A DNA stretch of 64,000 bases from Chlamydoabsidia padenii (lineage: Eukaryota > Mucoromycota > Mucoromycetes > Mucorales > Cunninghamellaceae), in assembly GCA_025330725.1 (NCBI GenBank), contig JAIWND010000018.1, positions 434,001 to 498,000 on the forward strand. The letters are read 5' to 3'. The position numbers and the translations under genes were made by a program. Every line of letters starts with the position of its first letter. Within the stretch, counting starts at the first letter, position 1. Under the pieces are notes generated by a model. The model did no database searches and was not told the origin of the DNA. It was given only the letters and a program-made list of their open reading frames with translations. Shown piece by piece: positions 1-11,465 of this stretch.

Positions 1-1150
1 GTCTTTCTGGTATGTTTTACACAATCTGGCATTGCTCTTCCTTTACATGCTGATGCGGACACTGACTTTAACGATTGGCCAATGGAAACCGACGAATGGG
101 TAGCTGACCTTCCTGAAGATGCTCGACTCAGTTATGAACGTGCTAAAGGTATTAAAAGAACAGTGACCAAAACCTAAAAGTTGATATTAACCTTTTTTTT
201 TTCTTTCTTTTAATAGTATGGCAAGATAGATATCCTCCAGATAGTATACCTACTGATATAACGGCGGCCCAATTAACGACGATTCAAGAAAAAGGTGTTT
301 CTGCTTATGAATTCGAATGGGAGCCCGAATCACAATGCTTTGTATCCGCTCGTACTGAAATCCAATTTATCCATGGTGAATGTAGTGTTCAAACCAACTT
401 GCCCTTACCCAAACATAGGCCTTTATCTGGAAATCAAGAAGTCTACTATTGGGAGGTAAGTATGGAATGATAGGGTGATACTGGCTGACTGACCAACTTT
501 ATACATAGGCCAAAATGTATGAAAAACCAGATACAACTACTGTATCTGTAGGCGTAGCGACGAAACCCTACCCTCATTGGCGACTACCAGGATGGAATCG
601 ATACTCTGTAGGTTACTTCTCCGACAATGGAGGCAAATACTCTAGTTCTCCATCTAACGGCAAACCGTATGGTCTGACATTTAATCATGGGGATGTGGTA
701 GGGGTAGGATATCGACCAATGACAGGCACTCTGTTTTTTACAAGAAATGGACGGAAATTGGAGGACGCTTATAGTGGTCTACGATGGAACCTATTCCCTA
801 CGATTGGTGCGAATGGTCCCTGCCAAGTCCATGTCAACTTTGGTCAAATGGGTTTTGTGTTTGTGGAAGCCAATGTCAAGAAATGGGGGTTGGCGCCTTG
901 TCAAGGTACTTTGGCTCCACCTCCTGCTTATGGTTTGGAAAATGATACGGTTCTTTTGGCGGCAGGATCCTCTTCTTCTCGACATCAACGAGTATTACGG
1001 CAAGAACAACAACACGATGATGATGCAGTATTGATTACTCTGGATGAAGAGGTTGCACCACCTTTGGATCCTGATCATCTTAGTATGCCACCACCTTATA
1101 CTGGATCGCGTCATCAATTACAAGTAGAACCCTCCAGTTACTCTTCCTAA
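1..1150 (+). CDS. SSH4: SSH4/EAR1-like SPRY-domain adaptor of the Rsp5 ubiquitin ligase (5' partial)
   Basis: The 3' part of a gene whose start lies before the window. Exons read 1-148, 217-455 and 509-1150 (stop TAA), joined in frame by GT-AG introns of 68 and 53 bases. The middle exon contains the SSH4-type lead-in to the SPRY domain (FIHGECSVQTNLPLP) and the last exon the SPRY core (YYWEAKMYEKPD, VGYFSDNGGKY, FFTRNGRKL, FPTIGANGP). After the domain come two PPxY motifs, PPAY and PPPY near the C terminus, which in SSH4 and EAR1 bind the WW domains of Rsp5. Family knowledge: these proteins sit in vacuole or endosome membranes and direct cargo for ubiquitination and multivesicular-body sorting. 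The N-terminal membrane segment expected for the family would lie mostly upstream of the window. The family call is firm; which paralogue it is stays open. Confidence 0.88.
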
Positions 1151-1303
1151 TAGTATAGTTCATACCCTCCACACACACACCCCCTTTTTTTTTTTGCTTT
1201 GTACATAATATCGGCCTTTGAATGTATGCCACGTATAATTTTAAATAAAATCTTTATTTTTTTACCTCTCTCTCTCTCTTATTAGCCTTCTTCCACCTAC
1301 ATC

Positions 1304-2063
1304 ATGTCCGACTCCACTCTAGGTATATGCAGCTCAACAACAGTAGATACAGTAATAATATACTAACCTAATTGATATTTAGTTTCTAGTGAACCTGTCA
1401 AAGTCAGCAATGTTTATGATACCACTCAACTAAAGAATGCTCTCGATGATGAAATTGCAAAGGTAAAAGAACTTTCCTTCCCCTCAAAAAAAAAAAAAGA
1501 GAAAAGGATAAAACTCACTCTTCTTTATAGTATATTAAAAAAATAGGTGGATATAGTCAAAGTCATCAACATACTGACTGTAAACTTGTCCTTGGTTATG
1601 TCTCTGTTCTGATCGCCGCTGGGTCTTTCCTCTACGAACAAAAACATGGCTTCCATTATGGCAAATTCGGTACTCTTGGTTGCGTGATTGCTTTTTGGTT
1701 TTTACAGGCTGCGTCCATGCTCTATACTCTCTTTGTGGAAAACAATGAAGTCTTTGTAGGTTATCGTTATCAAGGCGACGAGGTAAAAACACGGATCATC
1801 AACAGCAATAAGGGATACATATTCATTCTTTTACTTAGCATGTAGGCACTTTGAGTGTGACGACTCGTATGGATCGACATTCACCACAATATCATATCAC
1901 TTACCTTTATTCTGAAGTCAAAGGGCGAAAACATGCTCGAGTGGAAACAACGGCAAGTGTGGCGAATTGGTTTATGGAAGACGGGACCTTGGTGGAATCT
2001 CAATTTGATCAACATATCCAAACATCCCTTGATTCCGTCAACAAGAGCTTACACAAGGATTAG
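1304..2063 (+). CDS. SPC2: Signal peptidase complex subunit 2 (SPC25 family)
   Basis: Four exons, 1304-1322, 1383-1462, 1531-1782 and 1839-2063, give 191 residues in one frame, the usual size for this subunit. The first intron has a TACTAAC branch site. The third exon carries the family core, a charged cytosolic stretch followed by two membrane helices at about residues 53-70 (LVLGYVSVLIAAGSF) and 79-100 (CVIAFWFLQAASMLYTLFV). The rest of the C-terminal half is polar and cytosolic. In yeast and animals SPC2 is a non-catalytic ER-membrane subunit that helps the signal peptidase contact the Sec61 channel. The gene lies about 150 bases after the SSH4-like gene on the same strand and has its own AATAAA-type signals near 2100, so it is a separate transcript. 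Confidence 0.9.
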
Positions 2064-2179
2064 TTTAGATTATAAAAATACCTGTTATTTATCATCCTCT
2101 AATAAAAATAAAAACATGTCTTTATTATGATCATAACTGGGGTATCTATTACTATTGATTGATTATTTAACTACTATCC

Positions 2180-2809
2180 TCATTGCCATGGAGGGGGATT
2201 TACATACACCTGGATCAACCGATACATACCCATGATAGCACCCATTACACCAAAGGCAATCATCAACAAGGACAGGATGACACCACCTCCACCACCATAA
2301 ACACAAGCAATCAAATAAAAACAGTACCATGGAAGAGTCGATTGATTACAACATAACAAGGAGACACTATCGTCATCATCGTCAAACTGGATCAACCATG
2401 CCGGCTGTGTCACACAACAAAGCCATACCATAAAAGCCAGACCACCAAGTGCCACCACAATTGAGCCACCCAACAAGTAGAATCCATCAAGCCAAAACCA
2501 AGACGGACCAGACCACGGTGAAGTGTGTCCGAAACAATACCTATCCACGATTTTACACAGATAGGCAGAAAGGGCAATAAAGACAAGGATGATTAGGCAA
2601 CTGATGACAAGGCGTAACAGGACCACAGTGAACGGAGGTCGTCGGCTGGTCATGGGGTTGGTGGTGTCTAGGCAACGTGGAGGTGTGCTTTTAAAACCAC
2701 AAGGACTGATTTCTTTTTGTAAGGCATGATACAGTAAATCGTCTTGTAGAGAAGTGTCCATTGGAGGTATATCGATGACTTGATGGTCGTCCTTCATGTG
2801 GGTTGCCAT
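2180..2809 (-). CDS. Uncharacterised four-helix membrane protein
   Basis: A single-exon gene of 209 residues if it starts at 2809 (MATHMKDD). An upstream in-frame ATG at 2866 would add a 19-residue, phenylalanine-rich stretch, but that stretch looks like translated pyrimidine-rich leader, so the shorter start is preferred. A hydrophilic N-terminal third is followed by about four hydrophobic segments (LVISCLIILVFIALSAYL, GGSIVVALGGLAFMVWLCC, FYLIACVYGGGGGVILSLLMIAFGVMG among them). There are many cysteines and an acidic DDDDDS loop between helices 2 and 3. I do not recognise the family. Only about 77 bases separate its start from the GH36 gene on the other strand, so the two share a very short divergent promoter. 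It faces SPC2 tail to tail. Confidence 0.62.
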   Translation of the reverse strand: MATHMKDDHQVIDIPPMDTSLQDDLLYHALQKEISPCGFKSTPPRCLDTTNPMTSRRPPFTVVLLRLVISCLIILVFIALSAYLCKIVDRYCFGHTSPWSGPSWFWLDGFYLLGGSIVVALGGLAFMVWLCCVTQPAWLIQFDDDDDSVSLLCCNQSTLPWYCFYLIACVYGGGGGVILSLLMIAFGVMGAIMGMYRLIQVYVNPPPWQ

Positions 2810-2886
2810 GGGAAAGAAGAAGGAGAAGAAGAAGAAAGAAATAAAAAAAAGGGGGTAGGCGGGCATTAAAATAAATAAAAAGCCAG

Positions 2887-5394
2887 ATGAGAGGGGACGG
2901 GGAGAGAAAACTCAGAATGCCATTTCTTCTTCTCTTCCCGCCCCTTCATTCTCAACTTTTGAAACATTCGTCTCAGCCATTGGAGTTTTTCGCTTGGACA
3001 CATCTTGGCTTTGGTATTGAACTATGGACTAATCTGGATACGACACGAACATGGCACTCGGAACCCTTTTCACCTTGTGGCGAGAATTGGTATCGTTTAT
3101 GTTTACCTCTCGCTGGATTACCACCGGGTCGATATGAATACACTTTAAAGTATCGGACAACTGAACAGCAGGAACAATGGCTTGGCACTATGGGTGAAAA
3201 CGGGATTATTACCATTGTTGACCCTCCATCTATTCTACCACCACTGTTTATTGACTCGTCTCGGGTGAACCTTGATCAACATCAAGTCAACGACACTACG
3301 GTCCTCACTGCATTTACCACTGATACTCCACTTGATATTCCCTTGATGACCATTAACAAGGTGCACAGTTATATGGCTTTGGCTCGTAAAAGGTAATAAT
3401 AAGAAAAGACACTCTACTTGTCAACTCGTTAATTAACATTCTTTTTGATTCAAGCTCATGTTGGCTTGTTCCTGTCTCTGGTACCAATCAAATCGAAACA
3501 GATGACCGACCGTGGCAATTCCTTATGTATATAGATCTGAATGACATAACATGGGTATGGTGGGTGACTGATGGCAGTGGATGGTTACAACTTTATGACT
3601 CGACCTTGATGATCCGAAACACCTCTTCTTTCCACTGTGCAAGATCAACCAGTAACGATGACTTTTTTTTGGACACCATCATCACACGCAAGCAGCAACA
3701 ACAAGTGACTCGAGGCGTGATGGAGACTTGTTTGGGGTATTGTACTTGGAATGCGCTGGGTGTTGATATGGACCTGGCTTTGATCGATCAAGCGCTCTCC
3801 TCATTGGAACAGTACATTGACGTGGGGTATTTGATTATGGACGATGGATGGCAACAACAACACGATGGGTATCTCACTGGATTTGGGGCTGATCCACATA
3901 AATTCCCTCTCGGATTGACATATTCCCTCGAATGGCTGAAACAACGACATACTTCTTTACGATCCATTGGTGTGTGGCATGTAATCCTACTTTACTCAAT
4001 GTAACTACAATAAAACTAATCTCTCTTATATAGACACTATGGGGATCCTGGCGTGGTATTGACCGCAAGTCACTGGGTAAACATTACGATCCAGATATAT
4101 CTATTGGAAAGACTCATCTCGTCAAACAGGTGGATCGGTTTTATAATGACTATTATCGGTCTTTGGCAAGCGCAGGTGTGAATTTTGTTAAAATCGATAA
4201 TCAAGGTGGTGTGGACGATTGGCCCTTGTCCTTGGAAAAGAAGCACATGTTATGGGATCAGTATTGTTTGGCCGCTTCCTCGGCTGTCGATCACTCTATG
4301 ACGGCACCTCCTCTTCACTCAATGGCCATGGTCCCTTATCTATTGAACAGCCAACAAAACAACCCGACATGGTGTAATGGTGCGATCAGGTAAGCTATTT
4401 ATGTTATACATTATAAGCATTAACGGGGATTTTATATAGAAATAGCGATGACTTTTTCCCCAATGTCTCTGATAGTCATTCATGGCATATCTATGGCAAC
4501 TTGATGAATAGTCTCTGGTTATCCTCCTATTACTCCACACTTGATTTTGACATGTTCCAATCGGGTCATCCTTTTGGTGAATATCATGCAATAAGGTAAA
4601 AACACTTACAAAGACTATATATAACCAACCAATTGACTTGTTTGACATTTATAAATAGTCGAGCGATTTCTGGTGGACCAATATACATTACCGATAAAAC
4701 AGGTGACCATGATGCTTCATTACTCGCCAAATTGGTGGCAGAAACACGAACAGGGGAACAAGAGATCTTACGATGCAAGCAATCTTGTTGGCCATTTCGG
4801 GACTCTGTACTTGGTGGAAAACCTGGCAAGGATCAAGATTATATCGGGGCATGGAACACCACTACGAATCAAGGACGCATCTATGGTTATTGGAGTATGA
4901 AGATGGATCGTGACACACAATGTATTGCCACGGCACGAATACCCACGGGTCATGTCGGTTATATCTCTCTTGGTCTGGACAAGGGGACATACAGCAATGA
5001 TGGTCTCTTGTCTTTCAGATTAAAGGGGATGGGTGGATGCGCTTTGATTAATATCGTACCTGTATCATTGGGTGTGGCCTGTCTGGGATTATTGGATAAA
5101 CTGAACGGGACACAGGCAATCATCAGCACGGTTGTTACCTCTGATCAACAACACGTCTTATTCAAGACTCGCCTCTCTCATCGTGGCCGTCAATGCGGAT
5201 TCCTGGTTCCGGCATCCATGAAGATCTTGTGGGCCAAGATGGATGGTGTCAATGTCAGTCTTCATCCCTCTCATACTTGTCGGGTTTGGCTACTGGATAT
5301 GACACAACTGCCACTGGATGTATCCGGCTCTTCCGATTTTAGTATAGAGTTGTATCTAGTACCAATTGTTAAAACATCTATTAATAAATATTAA
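2887..5394 (+). CDS. Raffinose synthase / Sip1-like glycoside hydrolase family 36 enzyme
   Basis: Five exons, 2887-3392, 3455-3980, 4034-4389, 4440-4595 and 4659-5394, give about 759 residues, the usual length of the raffinose synthase / seed-imbibition-protein branch of GH36. An alternative start is the ATG at 2917. Family landmarks appear in order: LIMDDGWQ in exon 2, HTLWGSWRGID across the exon 2-3 join, FVKIDNQGG in exon 3 (the aspartate after KI is at the place of the catalytic nucleophile), RNSDDFFP at the exon 3-4 join, and RAISGGPIYITDK in exon 5. Family knowledge: these enzymes act on alpha-galactosides, either hydrolysing or transferring galactose. The sequence does not say which, and fungal members have mostly not been characterised. 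There is no signal peptide, so a cytosolic role in alpha-galactoside use is the likeliest reading. Confidence 0.88.
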
Positions 5395-6109
5395 AACACC
5401 GACATTTATGCAGATCCACATACCGACTTTTTTTTTTTTTGATAATACGATACATCCCATTGTTTTTATTATTATTATTCTTCAACAGGGTCATGCCATC
5501 ATCGACTTTTTATTAAATTCATATTAAAGCTCTGGAAAAAGAGTGATATGGTGCCTATCTTTCCATCATCGATCTAATGGGAGGGGATGCAAGCGGCATA
5601 TGAAACAGTTTAGCTGATCTTTACTCCCAAAAAGCCTCGCACATAAAAACTTTCACATGCAACCGTTTTAAAACAACAAAAGAATCCTTTGGTTGCCAAA
5701 AAAAAAAAAAAAAAAAAAGATATTATAGTGCCTCTATTCATACTCTCAACCAGGGCTGTTTTTTGTGTTATCGGGGTTTCAACCAGCCCGTTTTTCTTTA
5801 TCGTTATGGCGGATCGTTCACAAGCTGACTGGGGCATGCGGAATGTGAAATCCATTAAGAGGAGAACCAAAAAAAAAAAAAAAAAAAAAAAAAAGTCCTT
5901 GGCGCGCACACCACACACGCTCTACTCCTCACTTTTTTTTTCACTCACCTTTTTTTTTTTTTTTTTCCCAAGCTGCGGGATTTAAAATTTCTTAGTGGGG
6001 GTCTCTCCCTCACAGTCCTTTTCTACGCTTGGAATTTCCTCACCTCCTTTTTCCTCTTTCTTTTCCTTTCCACACACTTTTTTACTTTATCAAAAAAAAC
6101 TCAATACAG
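5395..6109. other. Intergenic: GH36 3' end and NHP6 promoter
   Basis: No convincing gene. The stretch holds long A or T runs (5699-5718, 5871-5894, 5951-5966), several pyrimidine-rich blocks just before the NHP6 transcript, and two copies of the window's recurrent element: CGGGGTTT at 5772-5779 and CGGGATTT at 5976-5983. The open frames across it are translated homopolymer and are not genes. Confidence 0.6.
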
Positions 6110-6204
6110 GTAAGACCTTTTTTTAATGAATTTGTTGTCGTCTAACGAATCCATACTGATAAACATCATAAACTCGTCATCTCATCACTTTTATATCATG
6201 TAGA

Positions 6205-6743
6205 ATGGCCAAAGACACCAAGAAAGACGTCAAGATCTCCAGCAAGCGAGCCAAGAAGGATCCTAATGCTCCCAAGCGTGGTCTCTCTGCTTACATGTTT
6301 TTCTCTCAAGCCAACCGAAACAAGGTCAAGGAAGAAAACCCTGAAGCTTCCTTTGGTAAGTAATTATCACTCCACCAATGAAACGCGTGTACTCACATCA
6401 CTCTCTCTCTCTTTATATAGGTCAACTTGGTAAAATCCTAGGTCAAAAGTGGAAGGAAATGTCTGATGAAGAAAAGAAGGTATGTAGAGGATGAGAGGGG
6501 AAAAGGAATCCATTGGATGCTAACCTATATATATATCTTATTTTATAGCCTTACAATGAACAAGCTGAAAAAGACAAGGCCCGTTATGAAGCTGAAAAAG
6601 CCAAGCAGGTAAGGGTTAATCATAATAACAACAAAAAAATCCCCCCCCCCTCATCTGGCCAATCAAGGCTACGGGTTTGATTACGCGCTCATCTTGTGGA
6701 CTCACTTTTTTTTTTTTTTTTTTAAATCTCTCCGTAGGCTTAA
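6205..6743 (+). CDS. NHP6: NHP6-type HMG-box chromatin protein
   Basis: Four coding exons, 6205-6355, 6421-6479, 6549-6608 and 6738-6743, encode 91 residues, almost exactly the size of yeast Nhp6. The last exon contributes only GCT TAA. A basic N-terminal arm ([20 protein letters not shown]) precedes one HMG box ([42 protein letters not shown]). An AG/GTAAGA donor at 6110 and a TAG acceptor at 6203, one base before the ATG, point to an intron in the 5' leader. Family knowledge: Nhp6 bends DNA without sequence preference and works with FACT in nucleosome reorganisation. The third coding intron is long for this window (129 bases) and contains a T run. An AATAAA signal lies near 6876. Confidence 0.92.
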
Positions 6744-7026
6744 AAACGCGCACATGCGATTTTTTAAAACCCCGAATATCCTAGTCTTCTCCCTCATCTC
6801 TATCGCTTTTTATTACTTCATGGTACATTTTATTTATCCATCTTCTTCTTTATTGCTATTATCCCTTTGTTTATGAATAAAAAAACCAAAAACAATGCTT
6901 TTTACTCTCTCTCTATACATCTCTTTATTTAATGTTTAAACCCCGATATATCTCTCTTTTTTAGGGGGGTGAATCGTGGGAGATTTATCTTCCCCTTTCT
7001 TTTCCACTTTTGTAATCCTTAAAACC

Positions 7027-8740
7027 ATGGCATTGAATACCTTCTTCACTCAGGTGGAACAAAACGAAAAACGATATATCCAAAGACTCTCCGAAGCTGT
7101 GGCCATCCCCAGGTAGGTCTCATCTCTCTTTCCATAAAAAAAAAAAAAACCATTATTAAACTCACCCTTTCTTTATAATGTAGTATCAGCGGCGACCCAT
7201 CTCATCGACAAGACGTTGTTCGCATGGGTGACTACTTGCAAGAACAATTAAAGCAACTCGGGGCCTCAGTGGAAACTCGTGATCCTGGCACTCAAGATTG
7301 GAACAACACCGGCCTAGTTATCCCCCTCCCCCCAGTGGTATTAGCGACGATTGGTACTGACCCGAGCAAGAAGACGGTCCTGGTGTATGGACATTACGAT
7401 GTACAACCTGCTCTCAAGGAAGATGGATGGACAACAGATCCTTTCACTCTGGTGGTAGACAATGATAATGATAAACTGATTGGACGAGGCTCGACGGATG
7501 ACAAGGGACCTATCTTGGGCTGGATCAATGTGGTGGAAGCACATCGACAATTGAATTTGGACTTGCCAGTGAATCTCAAGTTTTGTCTCGAAGGCATGGA
7601 AGAATCTGGCTCGGAAGGGTTGGAAAAGATCATCCATGACGAAGCCCAGGGTTACTTTAAAGATGTCGATGCGGTGTGTATCTCGGACAATTACTGGTTG
7701 GGCACGGAAAAGCCTTGTTTGACTTATGGCTTACGGGGTTGTGTGTATTATCATCTCACGGTATCTGGTCCTGCCGCGGATTTACATAGTGGCGTATTTG
7801 GTGGTACGGTGCATGAACCCATGATTGATCTTGTCCAATTGCTCAGTAAACTAGTGGATTCTCAAGGCAAGATTCTTATCCCTGGCATTTATGATAAGGT
7901 GCTTCCTGTCACTGGTAAGAAATACTAGTAAAGAAAAAGGTAATTGTCTTTTGTTATACTAATCAACTTTTTCTTTATATACATATAGAAAAGGAACGAA
8001 AGACATATGAAAACCTCTCCTTTAGCCTTCAAGATTTGGCCGACTCGGTGGGTAACTCGATCAATCTTCATTCAAATGTGGAATCAACATTACAACATCG
8101 TTGGAGATTCCCATCACTCTCACTCCATGGTATTGAAGGTGCTTTTTACAGTCCAGGTGACAAGACTGTCTTGCCTGCCAAGGTCAAGGGTAAATTCTCC
8201 ATCCGTACTGTGCCTGATATGGATAATGATGAAATCACTCGCCTCGTCAAGGATTATGTGTCTGCGGAATTTAAGAAATTGAACAGCAAGAATACGTGCT
8301 CGGTGGAATTGACTCATGGTGGTGATCATTGGTTGGCAAGTCCTGATCATTGGAATTACGGCAAGTTTCATCCAAGAATCCATGTCTATGACTGACTCTC
8401 TCTTTTTTTTTATATTCATATAGTGGCTGCGGCTAAGGCTGTCCAAGATGTGTTTGGTGTTGAACCTGATTTGACTCGTGAAGGTTGCTCGATCCCTATC
8501 ACCTTGACCTTCCAAGAAGCCTTGAACAAGAATGTCTTGTTGTTACCTATGGGTCGCAGTGATGATGTAAGTACCATCCCTCCCCAACATGTCCCTGTAA
8601 ATTAACTCTCTTTTATTTTAAAATAAAATAAAATGTAGGGTGCGCATTCTATCAACGAAAAACTCAACAAGTCCAATTTTATCAATGGAACGAAACTATT
8701 GGGTGCCTATCTTTACCAAGTAGCGGATGTTAAATTGTAG
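7027..8740 (+). CDS. DUG1: DUG1/CNDP2-like M20 metallodipeptidase
   Basis: Five exons, 7027-7112, 7184-7914, 7989-8360, 8424-8566 and 8639-8740, give 449 residues against about 475-480 for yeast Dug1 and human CNDP2. M20 metal-binding landmarks are in order: [19 protein letters not shown] (bridging aspartate), [10 protein letters not shown] (catalytic and binding glutamates), CISDNYWLG, and the C-terminal histidine in GAHSINEK. The dimerisation-domain segment HSGVFGG is present, as is [10 protein letters not shown]. Family knowledge: Dug1 cleaves Cys-Gly and other dipeptides and is the dipeptidase of the cytosolic glutathione-degradation route. The intron at 8361-8423 begins with GC instead of GT (G/GCAAGT); the nearest GT would bring in a stop codon, so the GC-AG intron is well supported. 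Confidence 0.92.
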
Positions 8741-9197
8741 TTTTAGAAGTGTATTAATAAATAAAGAAAACATTGATTGTGATGTCTTTTTGTATAACAT
8801 AGAACGAAGAAGGGCGTGTTTTGGACGATACGTGATATATACTGGATCTAAAGAAAGACCGTTCTCATTTTTTTTTGTGATGATGCGTCCAGCATGAATC
8901 ATCATGCGTCGGAGATTGTCGGGGTTTACAAAGTAGACATGCTATCAATGGGCTTTACTCTTATAACAACTTTTGGCCAGTCAATAGTGATACCGAATTC
9001 TGTTTATCTCTGCTATTGAATGTGACCTGTGATGGCTACTAGTTTTATCAATTACTGTAAAAGCAACAATAAAATATATGTCTTTTAAAAGTAGTTGAAA
9101 GAAATGATCAAAAGTAATCATACATAGGAAAAGAAATCAAGTAGCCAGTTAGTGCATGTAATCAGCCCCCTTTGTCTATGGAAATGATAAAACTTAC
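8741..9197. other. Intergenic: DUG1 3' end, one recurrent-element copy
   Basis: An AATAAA signal follows the DUG1 stop (near 8757). One copy of the recurrent element, CGGGGTTT at 8920-8927, lies next to GCATGAAT at 8892-8899. No gene is supported here. Confidence 0.5.
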
Positions 9198-9358
9198 CAC
9201 CGAAGTGCAGTGATGTTGGGGAAGCGGTTACCCCCAGGGAAAGATTGAGCATATAGAAGGGGTGGATTAGGAATGGAGAGACAGAGAGCGGATTCATACC
9301 CAGTGGCCAGCATTACTACATCCATTGTTTGATTGAATAACCGTTGAAGTCTGGCTGA
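9198..9358 (-). pseudogene. Relic exon of a flavin-dependent monooxygenase-like gene
   Basis: Read on the minus strand, about 160 bases give one clean exon-like frame: SARLQRLFNQTMDVVMLATG, then YESALCLSIPNPPLL, YAQSFPGGNRFPN and ITALRW. It ends at a perfect GTAAGT donor (9197-9192) and is preceded by a possible CAG acceptor. DVVxLATGY is the conserved segment of FMO and Baeyer-Villiger type flavoproteins close to the second nucleotide-binding fold. No matching exons are found on either side: the frame stops just upstream (TGA at 9361-9359) and nothing flavin-like follows the donor. I read it as a surviving fragment of a lost gene. The family is inferred from one motif and a similar local context, so it is tentative. 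Confidence 0.42.
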
Positions 9359-9937
9359 TCACATTGGCAGTGGCGGAAGGAAAAAAAGAGAGAGAGAGAG
9401 AGAGCTTAAATTGGAAGTGGAGGAAGTAGAATGTTATGGTGGCGGGATTTCAAATAAACTCCGATCAATGCAAACGTCATGTGTATCAATAGACCCCCTG
9501 CCCCCTTTTTCCTATTCAAACCCCGGCCAATCAGCACACAATCGCTACTTTGAATTAAAAGACGTTGAGTTTGAGATTTGTTCCATCAACAAGGTACCAT
9601 GGTGATGAAAAAAAGAAAAATCAGGTCCAGTGCCTCGAAACACTTGAATACCCCTGTGTCGTACATGATGTCAATATTATGTGCATCATTAAAATATGTG
9701 TCAGTCCTCTTTTTCATTTGAGGTGTAACTGCATTGTCACAGAGCTTTCGGGGTTTCAAATTCGCCTTGACCTCTTCCTCTTTTTTTTTTTTCTTCCTTT
9801 CTTTCTTCCCTCTTTCTTTCTTCTTTATCCTTTTGTAATTAGTATATACCTACTTTCTAATCTCTATTCTTCAACTACAATAGGACTCCTCTATTTAAAC
9901 AACGTACTCTACCTCCTAAAAGAATCATACGTATATC
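9359..9937. promoter_or_regulatory. Upstream region of the casein kinase 1 gene
   Basis: Contains a GA repeat (about 9391-9404) and three copies of the recurrent element: GGCGGGATTTCAAAT at 9441-9455, AAACCCCG at 9518-9525 followed directly by GGCCAAT (a CCAAT box), and CGGGGTTT at 9749-9756. A pyrimidine-rich block (about 9777-9830) follows, as is common just before transcription starts in this window. Confidence 0.5.
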
Positions 9938-11465
9938 ATGGCCACCCAAAGAAGATCTCCACGAAACTCCTCCGTCGCCATCTCCACTCCCAGTATCGTT
10001 GGTGTACACTTCAAGATTGGAAAGAAGATAGGTGAAGGTAGCTTTGGTATTATCTATGAAGGTAAGTAAAAGGAAACTAAAAAAGTGGAATCCTCGCTGC
10101 GTGTGAAAAAAGAAAAAGAAAACACAAACAACAACAAAACAACAAGAAGACTGACCTACTGTTTTTTTATTTTTTTAATATAGGTATCAACCTACTTAAC
10201 AATCACCCTGTGGCCATAAAGTTTGAGCCACGTAAATCGGATGCTCCTCAACTACGCGATGAATATCGAACCTACAAGATCCTGTCAGGGGTACAAGGCA
10301 TACCACAAACATTTTACTATGGTCAGGAAGGTTTACACAATATCTTGGTCCTGGATATGCTGGGTCCTTCTTTAGAAGATTTGTTTGATATGTGCTCTCG
10401 TACTTTTAGTATCAAAACCGTGGCTATGCTTGCAAAACATATGGTAAATGATCATCATCATCATCATTCCCACTCACTCTTTTGTTTTATAGGTAACTCG
10501 GGTCGAAAAGGTTCATGAAAAGAATCTGATTTATAGGTAAAGGAACAAAACGAGGGGAACAATAAAGATCACTTACTTTCTTCTTAAAAAAGGGATATCA
10601 AGCCGGATAACTTTCTGATTGGACGACCTGGGACGAAACAAGCAAACATGGTATTTATGATTGACTTTGGAATGGCCAAGCTATACAGGGATCCAAAGAC
10701 AAAACAGCATATTCCTTACCGTGAACGAAAATCATTATCGGGGACAGCAAGGTATATGAGTATCAATACTCATCTCGGTCGAGGTAAAACAAAAGCACAG
10801 AATGGACTTTGGACTGTGGCTAGATTTTTATTTTTTATTTTATTTTTTATGTCAATACATAGAACAATCACGACGGGATGATTTGGAAGCATTGGGTCAT
10901 GTCTTCATGTACTTTTTACGAGGATCTCTACCATGGCAAGGACTCAGGGCGGAAACCAATAAACAAAAATATCAACGTATTGGTGAAAAGAAACAAACCA
11001 CGGTCATCAACGATTTATGTCATGGTTTCCCCGAAGAATTTGTCACCTATCTTCAATATACCCGCTGTCTTGGATTTGAAGAAACTCCGAATTATGACTT
11101 TTTACGTGGTCTTTTTACCAAAGTCCTGACTGATTTGGATCAAGCGGATGATGGTGTCTATGATTGGAATCTACTAAATGAAGGCAAAGGATGGAAAGTA
11201 AGTGAAACAGCAAAAAAAAAAGGGCGGAGAAAAATAACTCACATTATTATGTATCTTTTAGTATCAACCACAGAAACGTCATGGTATCATGGGTACATTG
11301 AAACAAAATAAACGACTCTCGAATGACAAGTATCAATATATTGCCATTAATCAGCCCCAATCTTATCAGCGGATCAATAACAACATCATCTTGGATTCTT
11401 CACAATTGGTCGAATCATTACACAAGAAAGATTCTTCTTGCTGTTGTCTCTTGACCTTCTTTTAG
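9938..11465 (+). CDS. Casein kinase 1 (YCK-type, C-terminal cysteine tail)
   Basis: Six exons, 9938-10061, 10184-10443, 10493-10536, 10593-10783, 10863-11197 and 11262-11465, join in frame to 385 residues. All kinase landmarks of the CK1 family are there: glycine loop [12 protein letters not shown], catalytic lysine in [21 protein letters not shown] (split by an intron after YR), [11 protein letters not shown], the CK1 signature [10 protein letters not shown] and [18 protein letters not shown]. The C terminus reads [10 protein letters not shown], a cysteine cluster like the palmitoylated tails that hold yeast Yck1/Yck2 and animal CK1-gamma on the plasma membrane. That points to a membrane-bound CK1 acting in nutrient sensing, endocytosis or morphogenesis rather than the nuclear Hrr25/CK1-delta branch. 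Confidence 0.93.

Noticed and set aside
5610..5985. Overlapping frames with long Lys or Phe runs
   Set aside because: They are translated poly-A/poly-T runs in a promoter region.
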